In this document: piece by piece, positions 63,258 through 64,000 of the stretch | Layout of the letters: each line of letters opens with the position of its first letter | How positions within the stretch are numbered: the first letter of the stretch is position 1 | DNA from: DATFVJ01 sp963820395 | GTDB taxonomy: Bacteria; Actinomycetota; Actinomycetes; Streptosporangiales; Streptosporangiaceae | Length of the DNA: 64,000 bases | Assembly: GCA_963820395.1 (NCBI GenBank) | Contig: CAWGAE010000028.1 | Location: 213,953-277,952, forward strand | Reading direction: 5' to 3' | The notes under the pieces: generated by a model | Database searches by the model: none | Seen by the model: only the letters and a program-made list of their open reading frames with translations | Told to the model about the DNA's origin: nothing | Made by a program: the position numbers and the translations under genes

Positions 63258-64000
63258 ATGGAGGACCTGTCCGGCCGGATACTGGACCGGACCCGGTCCC
63301 GGCTGCACATCCCGGCGCTGCGGACCCTGTTCGGCCTCAAGACGCGGCCCCACCGGGGCCGGGCCGGCGGCCCCCCGGCGCAGGACATCGTGACCGGGGA
63401 AACCGCAGTACGGCCTCAGCTGGTTCCGGATCCGCTTCGGGCGGCTGCAGCTGAAGGCCTACACCAAGGGCGAACACGTGCTGCGCTTTGAGGCCACCGT
63501 GCACAACACCAAACAGCTGCGCTGCCGCCGCAGCCTGGACCACTTCGGCGAGATCATCACCCGCTTAGCCGGGATGGCCGACCGGTTCGCCACCACCTTG
63601 GACTGCGCCGGGCATCGGCTTCTTGCCCGACGGTGTCCTGGACCAGCTGCCGCTGCCATCCCGGCTCGGGGCCACCCGCACCGGTGGCATCGACCTGAAC
63701 AAACCCCGGATCCGCGCCGCCTTATCGGCCGCGCTCGCCTCGCCCCGGCACCGGGCGGGTTCACCGTCGCCGAGTTCACCGCAAAAAGTCCGCGCGATGA
63801 CCGGCCACAACCGCTACACCACCCGCCAAGCCGCCTATGACGCCGGCCAGGCCGCCACGCGTGTCCCTGCACCCGATGGGCGACGCGGACCTGCTGGCCG
63901 CGCTGGAACCGATAGGTGGCACTAAGACTGCCCGCCTACGGGACCCGGCGTTCCTCGGCTACTTCCTGCCGTTGGTCCGGACGGACCTCACCGCGTGCGA
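63258..64000 (+). pseudogene. frameshifted actinobacterial hypothetical gene, runs off the window
   Basis: MEDLSGRILDRTRSRLHIPA, then SWFRIRFGRLQLKAYTKGEH, LRFEATVHNTKQLRCRRSLD, GVLDQLPLPSRLGATRTGGI, DLNKPRIRAALSAALASP and RYTTRQAAYD lie in order but in three frames. They resemble a conserved hypothetical protein often seen near mobile DNA. At least two indels break it, and the end lies outside the window. Confidence 0.45.

Overview
This window is high-GC DNA with strong GC bias at third codon positions and GTG starts. The gene content is that of an actinomycete: nrdR next to a divergent LysM/lexA pair, a tmsA/tmsB-type pair for 10-methyl branched fatty acids, an EgtC-like amidotransferase and NB-ARC/TPR STAND NTPases. 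It contains no rRNA or tRNA, so I cannot name the genus. The many insertion sequences, gene fragments and TPR STAND genes would suit a Frankia-like or Streptosporangiales-like filamentous actinomycete.

Positions 1 to about 31,330 look like chromosomal backbone. In order they hold: an acyl-CoA thioesterase-like gene; a membrane-anchored double AAA+ ATPase; a B12-dependent class II ribonucleotide reductase (nrdJ) interrupted by three inteins, with its repressor nrdR upstream; a LysM protein divergent from lexA with an SOS box between them; leuS; a Nudix hydrolase; a cytochrome P450; the tmsA/tmsB pair; a three-gene amidoligase/amidotransferase operon (GCS2 plus circularly permuted ATP-grasp fusion, AsnB-like, EgtC-like); a complete IS1182-type element directly upstream of that operon; an anti-sigma-type ATPase; and a glutamate-racemase-family protein. 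The backbone ends in a truncated DUF4192 gene.

Positions about 31,330 to 64,000 are an accessory mosaic. Its main content is a duplicated two-gene module: a small protein with a hydrophobic N-terminal helix, overlapping by four bases (ATGA) a STAND NTPase (NB-ARC plus about 10-12 TPR units). The small protein ends, and the NTPase begins, with the same short motif (DASxFTQIGTQ). This resembles bacterial effector/NLR pairs that signal through shared amyloid motifs. A third NTPase copy has lost its NB-ARC part, and a fourth TPR tail is fused to the beginning of a GH15 glucoamylase gene. Around these lie a complete IS21-type element with a third ORF, a four-gene serine-recombinase element, a broken ISAs1-like element, an orphan Hcp-like protein, a KAS III enzyme, an HNH nuclease, dispersed repeats, and fragments of Tn3, IS5, integrase, WD40, restriction-endonuclease-like, GlsB, SBP_bac_5 and TPR genes.

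Several otherwise well conserved genes (AAA+ ATPase, P450, IS1182 transposase, both large NTPases) carry one- or two-base frame shifts. These may be true decay or assembly indels, and the sequence alone cannot decide between them.
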